From: Halorubrum salinum
Lineage (GTDB): Archaea; Halobacteriota; Halobacteria; Halobacteriales; Haloferacaceae
NCBI RefSeq assembly: GCF_024494575.1
Contig: NZ_JANHDO010000001.1
Coordinates: 496,001 to 560,000 of the forward strand
DNA: 64,000 nt
Direction of reading: 5' to 3'
The notes beneath the pieces were generated by a model, which was given only the letters and a program-made list of their open reading frames with translations, was not told where the DNA came from and did not search any database. Of this stretch, positions 37,751-46,659 are shown piece after piece. The stretch's first letter is position 1, and each line of letters starts with the position of its first letter. A program made the position numbers and the translations under genes.

Positions 37751-40258
37751 TCATGTGTCATAGAACGGCAACAGAAGTGTGACCATGCTGCCCCTGTTGT
37801 CTCGCTCTCGGAACTGGATATCTCCGTCAATTCGGGATACGATCCGTTTGACCAGCCACAGACCCATTCCGCTACTGTGGGTGACGTCATCGATTTCACT
37901 GTCTCCCGCAATCACACGTCGTTCGCTTGGCGGAATTCCCGGACCGTCGTCTGCAACCTGAATCTCGACGGTTGCCTCGTGTTTCGTCACCGTTATGCGC
38001 ACCTGCGGCGAGCGGCCGTCACTGTGAATAACCGCATTTTTGACAAGTTCTTCTATCGCTCGTTGCACTTCCGGAATCGACAGCATCTGTAGATCTGTCG
38101 GCACCTCGACAGATATTTTGGCGTCGGGGTGTTCCCCGAGAACTTGGTCAACGACGGCGTCAACGATCTCAGCGAGGTTGATGTGCGTTGGATCGGCCGG
38201 GTCTGAAAGAAGTTCGACAATTTCGCGCTCTTTGTTAGCTTGTTCGAGAATGCGATTTGCGGATTCTTCGATCGTCGTCGATAGCTCTGCGATTTCATCT
38301 GGTGCTTGGTCGTCGATCATCTGTGCGTGACCCAACACCAGATTCAGTTCATTTTGGATATTATGCCGCAACATCCGGTCGAGCGACGTGAGATGTTGTT
38401 CTCGCTCAACCTGCTCAGTCAGGTCACGCATCGTGGCAACGACCCCCTCGACGTGCCCGGTGTCATCTGTAAGCGGGTAATATCGAATATCGAAGACTCG
38501 ATCGGACCGATGGGAGCGTGTGCGAGTCATCCGATATTGAACTGCCTCACCGTCTAACGCGCGCTCGAGATTCGGTTCGGCCGTTTCGTACGTTTCCGTC
38601 CCGATGGCATCAGCGAGTGTCATCTCACTCAACGACTCACTACCGAGGTCGTGGAAGTCACGGTATGCTTCATTAGCAAATAAGTAGCGTCGCTCGTGAT
38701 CGATTGCAGCGATCAACTCATCAGCACCTTCAATGGCGCGTTCGTACTGCCGAAGTTGGAATTCGTCTTCTTTCTGGTCAGTGATATCTTGCTGGATAGC
38801 CACATACGCCTCAATATCACCGTTACTGCGAGTGAGTGGTGCTATCGTCTGGTGTGCATAGTACAATTCACCTGATTTCTTTTGATCGTGGATCTCTTCT
38901 TCCCAAACGTGCCCACGCGAGATCGTCGCCCACAGCCGATCGTAGTACGTCGTAGACATCTCGCCAGATTTGAGAACGCGGGGGTTCTGGCCGACGATCT
39001 CGTTGCTATCGTACCCGGTAATCCGCTCAAACGCCGGATTGGCGTAGGTGATCACACCGTCCGGATCGGTGATGTAAATCGCGTGTCCGGCCGCCTCGAC
39101 CGCTCGCTGGAAGCGACGCAACATCTGCTCATACTCGACTCGCTCCGTTACGTCCTCTTGGAACCCGACGTAGTGTGTGACCTCGCCCGTGTCATTGGTG
39201 ATCGGTGCAATCGTCACGCGATTCCAGAACTCGGTTCCATCAGCACGGTAGTTCCGCAGTTCGACGGCCACGGATTCTTCGGCGTCGGCGGCGTCACGTA
39301 TCTCCGCTATCTGGCCGGGGTTGGTGTTTTCACCTTGGAGGAACTGAAAGTCCTGACCAAGCGTGTCGCCTTCGTCGTACCCGGTTAATTCATGGAACTT
39401 GTCGTTCGCGTAGATGAGTGGCTTATTCGACTGTGTGGCGTCAGCAACCGTGATCCCGATGGGCGCTTCGTCGATGACCTGATTCGTGAGCCGCAGTTCG
39501 TTCGCTTGGTCTTCCTGTTCGCTAACGTCTCGTAGGATAAGCACGACTGCCGGCGTCTCAGTCCACGTGACTCGGGTTGCTGTTATCTCGACCGGAACGG
39601 TCGTTCCCTCGGCGGTCATCAACTTCCCGCCGCGGTGATCGAGCGTCTCGAGTCCCGACTGAACCGCAGCGAGGAGGTCATCGATAGGCGTCGTATCATC
39701 TGCAACAAGAAAGTCTGAGACGGAGCCGGTTGACGTCTGGTCTTGCGCGTCGTGAATATAGGATGCTCCCGTCTCGTTGAGATACGCTACCGCCCCGTCT
39801 CGGACAACTGCAATAATATCGTTTGCGGCGTTGAGGAGCGTTTTCGCTCTCTCTTCTGTATTGACAATGCCGCTCTGGTCGCGGTAGTATCGAACTGCGT
39901 TTCGGATGAGTGTCGCGAGCTGCTCCCATTGGTTCTTGTGACGCTCTTTGATTAGGTAGTCAGTGACACCCGCAGAGATGGCGCGACTGGCCACCATTTC
40001 GCTTCCCTCGGTCGTGAACAGAATAAACGGAAGCGTTGGGGTCCTCGCACGAACAGCTTCGAGAAACGCGATCCCGTTCGTGTTCGGCAGGTCGTGATCG
40101 CTTACAACACACTCGATATCTGTCTGTCTCTCCAAGATCTCAATTGCCTCCTCAACCGACGCCGCAGAGACAAGTTGTATATCACCGTGCTCTGGGAGTG
40201 CAGTCGCACAAGCGGCAGCGAACTCGTCGTCAGCCGCGACTGTGAGTATTTTTGTCAT
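37751..40258 (-). CDS. REC-PAS-LOV-like-PAS-PAS sensor histidine kinase
   Basis: An 835-residue soluble hybrid. The receiver domain (1-120) has ADDE, phospho-acceptor VVSDHDLP, TTEG and DYLIKE. PAS domains follow: ~135-245, a LOV-like one ~255-375, ~380-500 and ~505-620. The H-box is LDRMLRHNIQNELNLVLGHA, the N-box IEELVKNAVIHSDG, the ATP motifs VADDGPGIP and GMGLWLVKRIVSR. The LOV-like domain matches the flavin-binding pattern (ELTGYDEGDTLGQDFQFLQG, then VELRNYRADGTEFWN), but the photoactive Cys of NCRFLQG is Phe here (DFQFLQG). The gene and flanks are visibly AT-richer than neighbours, suggesting recent acquisition. Confidence 0.9.
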   Translation of the reverse strand: MTKILTVAADDEFAAACATALPEHGDIQLVSAASVEEAIEILERQTDIECVVSDHDLPNTNGIAFLEAVRARTPTLPFILFTTEGSEMVASRAISAGVTDYLIKERHKNQWEQLATLIRNAVRYYRDQSGIVNTEERAKTLLNAANDIIAVVRDGAVAYLNETGASYIHDAQDQTSTGSVSDFLVADDTTPIDDLLAAVQSGLETLDHRGGKLMTAEGTTVPVEITATRVTWTETPAVVLILRDVSEQEDQANELRLTNQVIDEAPIGITVADATQSNKPLIYANDKFHELTGYDEGDTLGQDFQFLQGENTNPGQIAEIRDAADAEESVAVELRNYRADGTEFWNRVTIAPITNDTGEVTHYVGFQEDVTERVEYEQMLRRFQRAVEAAGHAIYITDPDGVITYANPAFERITGYDSNEIVGQNPRVLKSGEMSTTYYDRLWATISRGHVWEEEIHDQKKSGELYYAHQTIAPLTRSNGDIEAYVAIQQDITDQKEDEFQLRQYERAIEGADELIAAIDHERRYLFANEAYRDFHDLGSESLSEMTLADAIGTETYETAEPNLERALDGEAVQYRMTRTRSHRSDRVFDIRYYPLTDDTGHVEGVVATMRDLTEQVEREQHLTSLDRMLRHNIQNELNLVLGHAQMIDDQAPDEIAELSTTIEESANRILEQANKEREIVELLSDPADPTHINLAEIVDAVVDQVLGEHPDAKISVEVPTDLQMLSIPEVQRAIEELVKNAVIHSDGRSPQVRITVTKHEATVEIQVADDGPGIPPSERRVIAGDSEIDDVTHSSGMGLWLVKRIVSRIDGDIQFRERDNRGSMVTLLLPFYDT

Positions 40259-40561
40259 AAATACGTTGGTTTGTTATGACTTTCTGCGGGCGTTCTTTCA
40301 GTCAAACTATCACCGCTCCGCGTTCTTCGCTGGTAAGCGTATTGATCATCGCATCCCGCGACAGTTAGTATCAAATAGAATTCATATCTTCGTCTCTGCT
40401 AGACTCTTCCGAGAGTCACCGCGCGTATCGCGGAGAAGTAGTCACACGCCTCACCGAGTCCTCACCACACGAGAGCAGTTATTATTGCCGTGCCGAAACT
40501 CGGCCGTTAGCCGAGACACGCTACGCACTGTTTTTAAGTCTAAACGGACCCCAGGTTGGGT
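40259..40561. other. AT-richer intergenic region, 303 bp
   Basis: No gene is supported here. The left part carries the kinase promoter region. The right part holds a hairpin-forming repeat at 40499-40515 and the TATA box of the RimK-like gene (gtttttaagtc, about 40529-40539). Base composition continues the AT-richer trend of the kinase gene. Confidence 0.6.
40499..40515. promoter_or_regulatory. Inverted repeat upstream of the RimK-like gene
   Basis: CTCGGC-cgtta-GCCGAG, a perfect 6-bp inverted repeat just upstream of the TATA-like gtttttaagt. It could be an operator. Confidence 0.4.
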
Positions 40562-41515
40562 ATGCTCCGGCTCGCGATGACCACCGACGCCGAGACGTTC
40601 GAGCGCGTGCGCGAGCCCCTCGCCGACCGCGGTATCGAGGTCGAACACGTCCGAGCGAAAGAGCGCGCGCTGGTCGCGTCGACGGGCGGCGCGCGCGACG
40701 GTCTCGCGACGATCGGTGACGACGTCCATAGCGGGGCCGATACCCGTGACGGGGAGGACGCCCGCGGCGAGTTCGACGGTTTCGACGTCGGCTTCGTCTA
40801 CCCCTCTCGCCTCATGGAGGGTGCCGTCGTCGACTGCCGACTGGGGGTTCCGTGGGTGAACGGCCGCGACGCGGTGGTGACCTCGCGCAACAAGGCCGGC
40901 GTGGTCGCCGCGCTCGACGATGCCGGGATCCCCACCCCGCGGACGACGCTGGTGTCGAACCCGGTCGACGAGTCGGTCGTCGAGGCGGCGGCGGCCGACC
41001 TCTCCTACCCGATCGTGGTCAAGCCGAACTCGGCGACCCGCGGGGTCGGCGTCGCGGTCGTCGACGACCTCGACTCCCTGCTCGGCGTCGTCGACTACCT
41101 GAATCTCGTGCACGACTACCGCGCGACCGGCGACAAGTCGTACCTCCTCCAAGAGTTCCTCTCGGACGCCGCCGACTACCGAGCGATGGTCGTCGACGGC
41201 GAGTACGTCGGCGGGGTGCGGCGAACGCTCCCGCCCGAGGCGACCGAGGCGGGCCGGTGGAAGCACAACGTCCACCGCGGCGCGGAGGCGGTCGGCGTCG
41301 ACCTCGATGCCGAGGCTCGCGACCTCGCCGAGCGCGCGGCCGCGAGCCTCGGCATCGATTACCTCGGCGTCGACCTGCTGGAGACGGACGGGCGGCTCGT
41401 CGTCAACGAGACGAACGCGCGTCCGACCGTCGACGCGGCGACGAAGTACGAGTCGGGGTTTTACGACCGGCTCGCGGCGCTGATACGGCGGACGGCGAAG
41501 AGCGACGACGGGTAG
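40562..41515 (+). CDS. RimK/LysX-like ATP-grasp ligase
   Basis: A 317-residue ATP-grasp enzyme. After an N-terminal preATP-grasp domain, the ATP-binding core shows YPIVVKPNSATRGVGVAVV, SYLLQEFLSDAADYRAMVVD and the metal-binding LLETDGRLVVNETNARPTVD. RimK-type ligases add amino acids (often Glu) to a protein, amino-group carrier or small molecule; here the substrate is unknown. There is an acidic insert around 50-75. The ATG at 40562 is preferred; an ATG five codons later is possible. Not in an operon with lysine or arginine genes, so LysX function is not supported. Confidence 0.8.
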   Translation: MLRLAMTTDAETFERVREPLADRGIEVEHVRAKERALVASTGGARDGLATIGDDVHSGADTRDGEDARGEFDGFDVGFVYPSRLMEGAVVDCRLGVPWVNGRDAVVTSRNKAGVVAALDDAGIPTPRTTLVSNPVDESVVEAAAADLSYPIVVKPNSATRGVGVAVVDDLDSLLGVVDYLNLVHDYRATGDKSYLLQEFLSDAADYRAMVVDGEYVGGVRRTLPPEATEAGRWKHNVHRGAEAVGVDLDAEARDLAERAAASLGIDYLGVDLLETDGRLVVNETNARPTVDAATKYESGFYDRLAALIRRTAKSDDG

Positions 41516-41539
41516 CGCCGGCCGCGGAGCGGTGGCCGG

Positions 41540-41926
41540 CTACGAGAGGTCGATAGACGCGGAGTCGTCGTCGCGGTCGAACTCGACCTCTAGGACGCCG
41601 TTGTTGAACGTCGCCTCGGCGGAGCGCTCGTCGACCGGGACGGGGAGATCGACCGTCTCGTCGTACTCCCGCCGGTCGGAGACCGCAGAGATGGTGAGCG
41701 CCTCGCCGTCGCACTGCAGCGAGAGCTCCTCTTTCGAGACCGCCGGGAGGTCGGCGATGAGTCGGACGCCGTCGTCGGTCGTGTACGCGTCCACGTGCGT
41801 CTCGGAGCCGAATCCGGCGTCGTCGCCGGGTCCCGCGCCGGCGCTGGCGTTGGCCATCTCGTTCATCATCCGTTCGATCTCCTCGAAGAAATCGCCGAAC
41901 GGATCGTCACGGTCGTCTCTGTCCAT
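41540..41926 (-). CDS. Hsp20-family small heat-shock protein
   Basis: A 128-residue alpha-crystallin-type chaperone. The N-terminal helix (DPFGDFFEEIERMMNEM) is followed by the crystallin domain (GVRLIADLPAVSKEELSLQC, VDLPVPVDERSAEATFNNGV, LEVEF). The I-x-I/V C-terminal motif is not evident (SIDLS). It probably binds unfolding proteins under stress. It converges with the RimK-like gene and diverges from gap. Confidence 0.85.
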   Translation of the reverse strand: MDRDDRDDPFGDFFEEIERMMNEMANASAGAGPGDDAGFGSETHVDAYTTDDGVRLIADLPAVSKEELSLQCDGEALTISAVSDRREYDETVDLPVPVDERSAEATFNNGVLEVEFDRDDDSASIDLS

Positions 41927-42014
41927 ACCGCACGTGACGCGGGTAATCCCGATAAGCCTTCTGTCGGTCGCCGTATTGACCCGGTTCTACGGCGCGGCCG
42001 GCGGTGATCGATAC

Positions 42015-42035
42015 CGTTCGTAACAAATACGAACG
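42015..42035. promoter_or_regulatory. 21-bp perfect inverted repeat upstream of gap
   Basis: CGTTCGTA-acaaa-TACGAACG, arms of eight bases. It lies about 30 bp upstream of the gap TATA box (tttttaagt-like ttttaagt, 42066-42073) and between gap and hsp20. Its position suits an activator or repressor of glycolytic gap. Confidence 0.6.
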
Positions 42036-42097
42036 TCTGTGACGGATACAGCCCGACTGAGTCGGTTTTAAGTGTCTGCGGGTAGCCTATTTCGGAT

Positions 42098-43150
42098 ATG
42101 AGTAAATCGTATCTCGCTGCGGGCGACGACGTGAGCGACGACGAGGTCGTCCGCGTGGGGCTCAACGGATTCGGACGAATCGGACGGAACGTGTTCCGCG
42201 CGGTCACGGAGAGCCCGCGGATCGAACTCGTGGGCATCAACGACGTCATGGACTTCGACGACATGGCGTACCTCGCGAAGTACGACACCGTCATGGGCCG
42301 GCTCGACGGCGTCGAACGCGACGGCGACGCGCTGACGATCGGCGGCACGTCGGTCGACCTGTACAACGTTCAGGACCCCGCCGACCTCCCGTGGGACGAA
42401 CTCGACGTCGACGTCGCCTTGGAGTGTACGGGCGTCTTCCGCACCCGCGAGGACGCGAGCGCGCACCTGGAGGGCGGCGCGGACACCGTCATCATCTCCG
42501 CGCCCCCGAAGGGAGACGACCCGGTCAAACAGCTCGTCTACGGCGTCAACCACGACGAGTACGACGGCGACGACGTGGTCTCGAACGCCTCCTGTACGAC
42601 GAACTCCATCACGCCCGTCGCGAAGGTGCTCGATTCGGAGTTCGGCATCGACGCCGGGACGCTCACGACCGTCCACGCGTACACGGGCTCCCAGAGCCTG
42701 ATCGACGGCCCGAAGGCGAAGACCCGCCGCGGCCGCGCCGCGGCGGAGAACATCGTCCCGACGTCGACCGGTGCCGCGGGTGCCGCCCAACAGGTCCTCC
42801 CGCAGTTGGAGGGCAAGATCGACGGGATGGCGATGCGCGTGCCCGTTCCGACCGGCTCCATCACCGAGTTCGTCGTCAGCCTCGACGAGACCGCCACCGC
42901 CGAGGAGATCAACGCCGCCTTCCGCGACGCCGCCGACTCGGGGCCGCTCGCCGGCGTCTTGGGGTACACCGACGACGAGGTCGTCTCCTCGGACATCGTC
43001 GGGCTCCCCTTCTCCAGCTACGTCGACCTCCGGTCGACGAACGTGATCGCCGGCGGGAAACTGGTGAAGATCCTGACGTGGTACGACAACGAGTACGGCT
43101 TCTCGAACCGGATGTTGGACATGGCCGCGTACGTCCACGACGAGGCGTGA
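42098..43150 (+). CDS. gap: Glyceraldehyde-3-phosphate dehydrogenase, type I
   Basis: A 350-residue bacterial-type phosphorylating GAPDH. The NAD Rossmann start is VGLNGFGRIGRNVFRA. The catalytic Cys lies in SNASCTTNSITP (about residue 166) and its His in TVHAYTGSQ. TRRGRAAAENIVPTSTGAAG and WYDNEYGFSNRMLDM complete the signature. It acts in lower glycolysis/gluconeogenesis and is followed by pgk. An N-terminal 15-residue extension is usual for halophiles. TATA at 42066-42073, with a 21-bp inverted repeat upstream, suggests regulated expression. Confidence 0.96.
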   Translation: MSKSYLAAGDDVSDDEVVRVGLNGFGRIGRNVFRAVTESPRIELVGINDVMDFDDMAYLAKYDTVMGRLDGVERDGDALTIGGTSVDLYNVQDPADLPWDELDVDVALECTGVFRTREDASAHLEGGADTVIISAPPKGDDPVKQLVYGVNHDEYDGDDVVSNASCTTNSITPVAKVLDSEFGIDAGTLTTVHAYTGSQSLIDGPKAKTRRGRAAAENIVPTSTGAAGAAQQVLPQLEGKIDGMAMRVPVPTGSITEFVVSLDETATAEEINAAFRDAADSGPLAGVLGYTDDEVVSSDIVGLPFSSYVDLRSTNVIAGGKLVKILTWYDNEYGFSNRMLDMAAYVHDEA

Positions 43151-43257
43151 GCCGTCGGCGCACGCGCGGTCCGCAGTTCGACGTCGCCCCGCCGCAGCAC
43201 CGCCGATCGACCGCCCGGTAACCCACCACTAAGTAGCTCACCGTCCTTCGCTCACTC

Positions 43258-44478
43258 ATGTCCACGTTCGCCACCATCGACGACCTGCCAGCCGACTCGC
43301 GCGTCCTCGTTCGACTCGACCTGAACTCGCCGATCGAGGACGGGAAACCGCAGGACAACCGCCGCTTCGACCGCCACGCCGAGACCGTCCGCGAACTCGC
43401 CGAGGCGGGCCACCGCGTCGTCTGTCTGGCCCATCAGGGCCGTCCCGGCCGCGACGACTTCACCACCCTCGCGGGCCACGCCGACATCCTCGCCGACCAC
43501 GTCGGCCGGGCGGTCGGCTTCGTCGACGACACCTACGGCGAGGAGGCGCTGGCGGCGATCGACGGGCTCGACGCCGGCGAGATACTCCTCTTGGAGAACA
43601 CGCGGATGTGCGACGACGAGCTGCCGGAGGAGAGTCCCGAGACGAAAGCCGAGACCGAGTTCGTTCGGACGCTCGCGGGCCACGCCGACGCGTACGTCAA
43701 CGACGCCTACTCGGCGGCACACCGCGAGCACGCCTCGCTGGTCGGCTTCCCGCTCGTCCTCCCGTCGTACGCCGGTCGCGTGATGGAGACGGAGTACGAG
43801 GCCAACACCGCCATCGCGACCCGCGAGTTCGACGGCCCCGTCACGATGGTCGTCGGCGGGACCAAGGCGACCGACGTGATCGGCGTGATGGACGCCTTAG
43901 ACGACCGGGTCGACCGGTTCCTGCTGGGCGGCGTCGCCGGCGAGCTGTTCTTGCGCGCCGCGGGTCATCCTGTCGGCCACGACCTGGAGGGGATGGACCT
44001 GTTCGACGAGCAGTGGGAGCGGAACCGCGAGCTTATCGAGTCGGTGCTCGACGAGCGCGGCGACGCGATCCGGCTCGCAAGCGACCTCGCGTACGAGGGC
44101 GAAGACGGCGGCCGCGCCGAGGTCGCCGTCGAGGATATCGACGAGAAGCGCGAGGCGTACCTCGACGTGGGCGCGGCGACGGTCGACGGCTACGAGCCGC
44201 CGATCCGGGAGTCCGACGCGGTGTTCGTCAAGGGGGCGCTCGGCGTCTTCGAAGACGAGCGGTTCGCGGACGGCACCGTCGGCGTGCTCGACGCGATCGC
44301 CGAGACCGACTGCTTCTCGGTCGTCGGCGGCGGCGACACCTCTCGGGCCATCGAGATGTACGGACTGAGCGAGGACGACTTCTCGCACGTCTCCATCGCG
44401 GGCGGCGCGTACATCCGCGCGCTCACCGGGGAACCGCTCCCGGCGGTCGAGGCCCTGGAGGCCGCGGCGAACCGGTAG
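43258..44478 (+). CDS. pgk: Phosphoglycerate kinase
   Basis: A 406-residue archaeal PGK interconverting 1,3-bisphosphoglycerate and 3-phosphoglycerate with ATP. RVLVRLDLNSPIEDGKPQDN, HQGRPGRDDF and LLENTRM mark the N-domain. VMVVGG-like TMVVGGTKATD and FSVVGGGDTSRAIEMYG mark the nucleotide-binding C-domain. It lies 107 bp after gap with its own possible TATA (cactaagtagc, near 43227), so the two may be co-ordinately but not strictly co-transcribed. Confidence 0.96.
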   Translation: MSTFATIDDLPADSRVLVRLDLNSPIEDGKPQDNRRFDRHAETVRELAEAGHRVVCLAHQGRPGRDDFTTLAGHADILADHVGRAVGFVDDTYGEEALAAIDGLDAGEILLLENTRMCDDELPEESPETKAETEFVRTLAGHADAYVNDAYSAAHREHASLVGFPLVLPSYAGRVMETEYEANTAIATREFDGPVTMVVGGTKATDVIGVMDALDDRVDRFLLGGVAGELFLRAAGHPVGHDLEGMDLFDEQWERNRELIESVLDERGDAIRLASDLAYEGEDGGRAEVAVEDIDEKREAYLDVGAATVDGYEPPIRESDAVFVKGALGVFEDERFADGTVGVLDAIAETDCFSVVGGGDTSRAIEMYGLSEDDFSHVSIAGGAYIRALTGEPLPAVEALEAAANR

Positions 44479-44561
44479 CGAGAGGAGCCGCCGGAACCGG
44501 GCCGACGGGGCTGGGCCGACGGGGCTGGGCCGACTAACGCGGTGTCGACGCGCGCGACGAG

Positions 44562-45023
44562 TTACTCCTCGTTGAGGTCGAGGTCGAACTGCTCGTTCTC
44601 GGAGACCGCGTTCAGGACGACGCTCGTGTTCGATTCGCGGATGTCCGCGTCCGTGAGGATCGCTTTGATCTGGTCGTTCATCCCGTCGGTGTCGGTGAAC
44701 TTCCCGATCGCGATCACGTCGTAGTCACCGGTGACCTCGTAGACGCTCACCATCTGTTTCTCCTTGCGGAGCTTCTCCGTCACGTCGGGGAGCGCGCTCC
44801 CCTCTACCTTGAGCTGGAGCACCGCCGTCACGTCGTAGCCGAGCTTGTCGTAATCGACGATGGGCGTGTAGCCGCGGATCACCCCCTCGTCTTCGAGGTC
44901 GCGCAGGTGATTCGAGACGGTGGTGACCGACACGTCGAGCTCGTCGCCGAGACTTCTGAGACTCGCGCGGCCGTTGCTGAGAAGCGAGTTGACGAGTTTC
45001 GCGTCGAGGTTTTCGTACGTCAT
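44562..45023 (-). CDS. Lrp/AsnC-family regulator beside glnA
   Basis: A 153-residue feast/famine regulator. The N-terminal HTH ([20 protein letters not shown]) is followed by a RAM effector domain ([20 protein letters not shown]). In haloarchaea an Lrp gene often lies divergent to glnA and senses nitrogen or glutamine status (recalled). The ATG at 45023 lies about 27 nt from a TATA element aattataaac (minus strand, about 45046-45056), so the transcript is leaderless. A 15-bp inverted repeat sits further upstream. Confidence 0.9.
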   Translation of the reverse strand: MTYENLDAKLVNSLLSNGRASLRSLGDELDVSVTTVSNHLRDLEDEGVIRGYTPIVDYDKLGYDVTAVLQLKVEGSALPDVTEKLRKEKQMVSVYEVTGDYDVIAIGKFTDTDGMNDQIKAILTDADIRESNTSVVLNAVSENEQFDLDLNEE

Positions 45024-45060
45024 CACACCTAATCACGCGTTCGGGGGTTTATAATTTTAC

Positions 45061-45075
45061 GAATGTCCAGCATTC
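45061..45075. promoter_or_regulatory. Inverted repeat between lrp and glnA
   Basis: GAATG-tccag-CATTC, perfect 5-bp arms and 15 bp overall, the size of Lrp/AsnC operators. It lies just outside the lrp TATA box and about 40 bp before the glnA TATA (ctttatact, about 45113-45121). Confidence 0.5.
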
Positions 45076-45149
45076 TTGCGCGACTGGCGGTTCATGCGCC
45101 AAGCGATAAGGCCTTTATACTGGCAGATAACGAATGAGACGTCCAGAAC

Positions 45150-46520
45150 ATGACGGACGAACACGCGAAACCAGACGGCGGTCTAACGGCGAAAGAACAG
45201 GCGGTACTCGACGAGATCGAAGAGGAGAACGTCGACTTCCTCCGGCTCCAGTTCACCGACATCCTCGGCGTCGTGAAGAACGTCTCCGTGCCTGCCCATC
45301 AGGCCGAGAAGGCGTTCACCGAAGGGATCTACTTCGACGGCTCCTCTATCGAGGGGTTCGTGCGCATCCAGGAGTCGGACATGCGGCTCGTCCCCGACCC
45401 CGACACGTTCGCGGTGCTCCCGTGGCGCAGCGACGGTGACGGCGACAGCGGGGCCGCGCGACTCATCTGTGACATCGTGACGACGGAGGGCGAACCGTTC
45501 GTCGGCGGCCCGCGTCAGGTGCTCAAGAGCGTCCTCGAGAAGGCGGACGACATGGGGTACTCCGTCTCCATCGGCCCGGAGCCCGAGTTCTTCCTGTTCG
45601 AGAAAGACGAGGACGGCAACGCGACGACCATTCCGCACGACAACGGTGGCTACTTCGATCTGGCTCCCAAGGACCTCGCGAGCGACGTCCGCAAGGAGAT
45701 CATCTTCACGCTGGAGGACATGGGCTTCGAGATCGAGGCCTCCCACCACGAGGTCGCCGAGGGCCAACACGAGATCAACTTCAAGTACGACGACGCGCTC
45801 ACGACCGCGGATAACATCGCGACGTTCCGCGCCGTCGTCCGCGCGGTCGCAGAGCAGCACGACCTCCACGCGACGTTCATGCCCAAGCCGATAGCGGAGA
45901 TCAACGGCTCGGGGATGCACAGCCACATCTCGCTTTTCGACGAGGACGGCAACGCCTTCGCCGACGACGACGACGAGTTCAACCTGAGCGAGACCGCCTA
46001 CCAGTTCATGGGCGGCATCCTGAACCACGCGCAGGCGTTCACGGCCGTCACGAACCCGACCGTGAACTCCTACAAGCGGCTGGTGCCCGGCTACGAGGCA
46101 CCGATCTACGTCGCGTGGTCGGACACGAACCGCTCGGCGCTCGTCCGCGTTCCCGACGCCGCCGGCGTCTCCGCGCGCTTCGAAGTCCGCAGCCCCGACC
46201 CGTCGTGTAACCCCTACCTCGGGATGGCGTCGCTCATCGCCGCCGGGCTCCACGGCATCGAAACCGACGCCGACCCCGGCGAGCCGGTGCGCGAGGACAT
46301 CTACGAGTTCGACGACGAGAAGCGCGAGGAGTACGGCATCGACACGCTCCCGCCGAACCTCGGCAAGGCGGTCGAGGCCCTCGAAGCCGACGACGTGATC
46401 CAGGACGCGCTCGGTCCCCACACCTCCGAGAAGTTCGCGGAAGCGAAGTCACAGGAGTTCAGCGAGTACCTGACTCAGGTCTCTGGGTGGGAAGAGGACC
46501 GCTACCTGGAGACGTTCTAA
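45150..46520 (+). CDS. glnA: Glutamine synthetase, type I
   Basis: A 456-residue [18 protein letters not shown] is the beta-grasp signature, [15 protein letters not shown] and [10 protein letters not shown] carry metal- and substrate-binding residues, and [13 protein letters not shown] plus [14 protein letters not shown] match the ATP/glutamate site. The NLYxLP adenylylation motif is not seen (DIYEFDD in its place), fitting GSI-alpha without adenylylation control. Regulation by the divergent Lrp is likely (inference). Confidence 0.97.
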   Translation: MTDEHAKPDGGLTAKEQAVLDEIEEENVDFLRLQFTDILGVVKNVSVPAHQAEKAFTEGIYFDGSSIEGFVRIQESDMRLVPDPDTFAVLPWRSDGDGDSGAARLICDIVTTEGEPFVGGPRQVLKSVLEKADDMGYSVSIGPEPEFFLFEKDEDGNATTIPHDNGGYFDLAPKDLASDVRKEIIFTLEDMGFEIEASHHEVAEGQHEINFKYDDALTTADNIATFRAVVRAVAEQHDLHATFMPKPIAEINGSGMHSHISLFDEDGNAFADDDDEFNLSETAYQFMGGILNHAQAFTAVTNPTVNSYKRLVPGYEAPIYVAWSDTNRSALVRVPDAAGVSARFEVRSPDPSCNPYLGMASLIAAGLHGIETDADPGEPVREDIYEFDDEKREEYGIDTLPPNLGKAVEALEADDVIQDALGPHTSEKFAEAKSQEFSEYLTQVSGWEEDRYLETF

Positions 46521-46537
46521 GCTTCCGGTACGAGCGG

Positions 46538-46562
46538 TTCTCTCTCTCTGTATCTCTCTTTT
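46538..46562 (+). terminator. Pyrimidine-rich terminator after glnA
   Basis: ttctctctctctgtatctct followed by cttttc, a T/C-rich tract about 20 nt after the glnA stop, fits archaeal termination. Confidence 0.45.
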
Positions 46563-46659
46563 CGACCGGCGCTCTCGGCGCGAACCACTCGTCAGCGTCC
46601 GCGCTCCCGATGCGATCGACTCCGGTCCGGGCGGCGGCGTGGACGGAGCGCGTCGCCGA

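Noticed and set aside
40242-40580. A 112-codon frame across the AT-rich intergenic region
   Set aside because: It starts inside the kinase gene on the other strand, has no haloarchaeal codon bias or acidic composition, and overlaps the promoter of the next gene.
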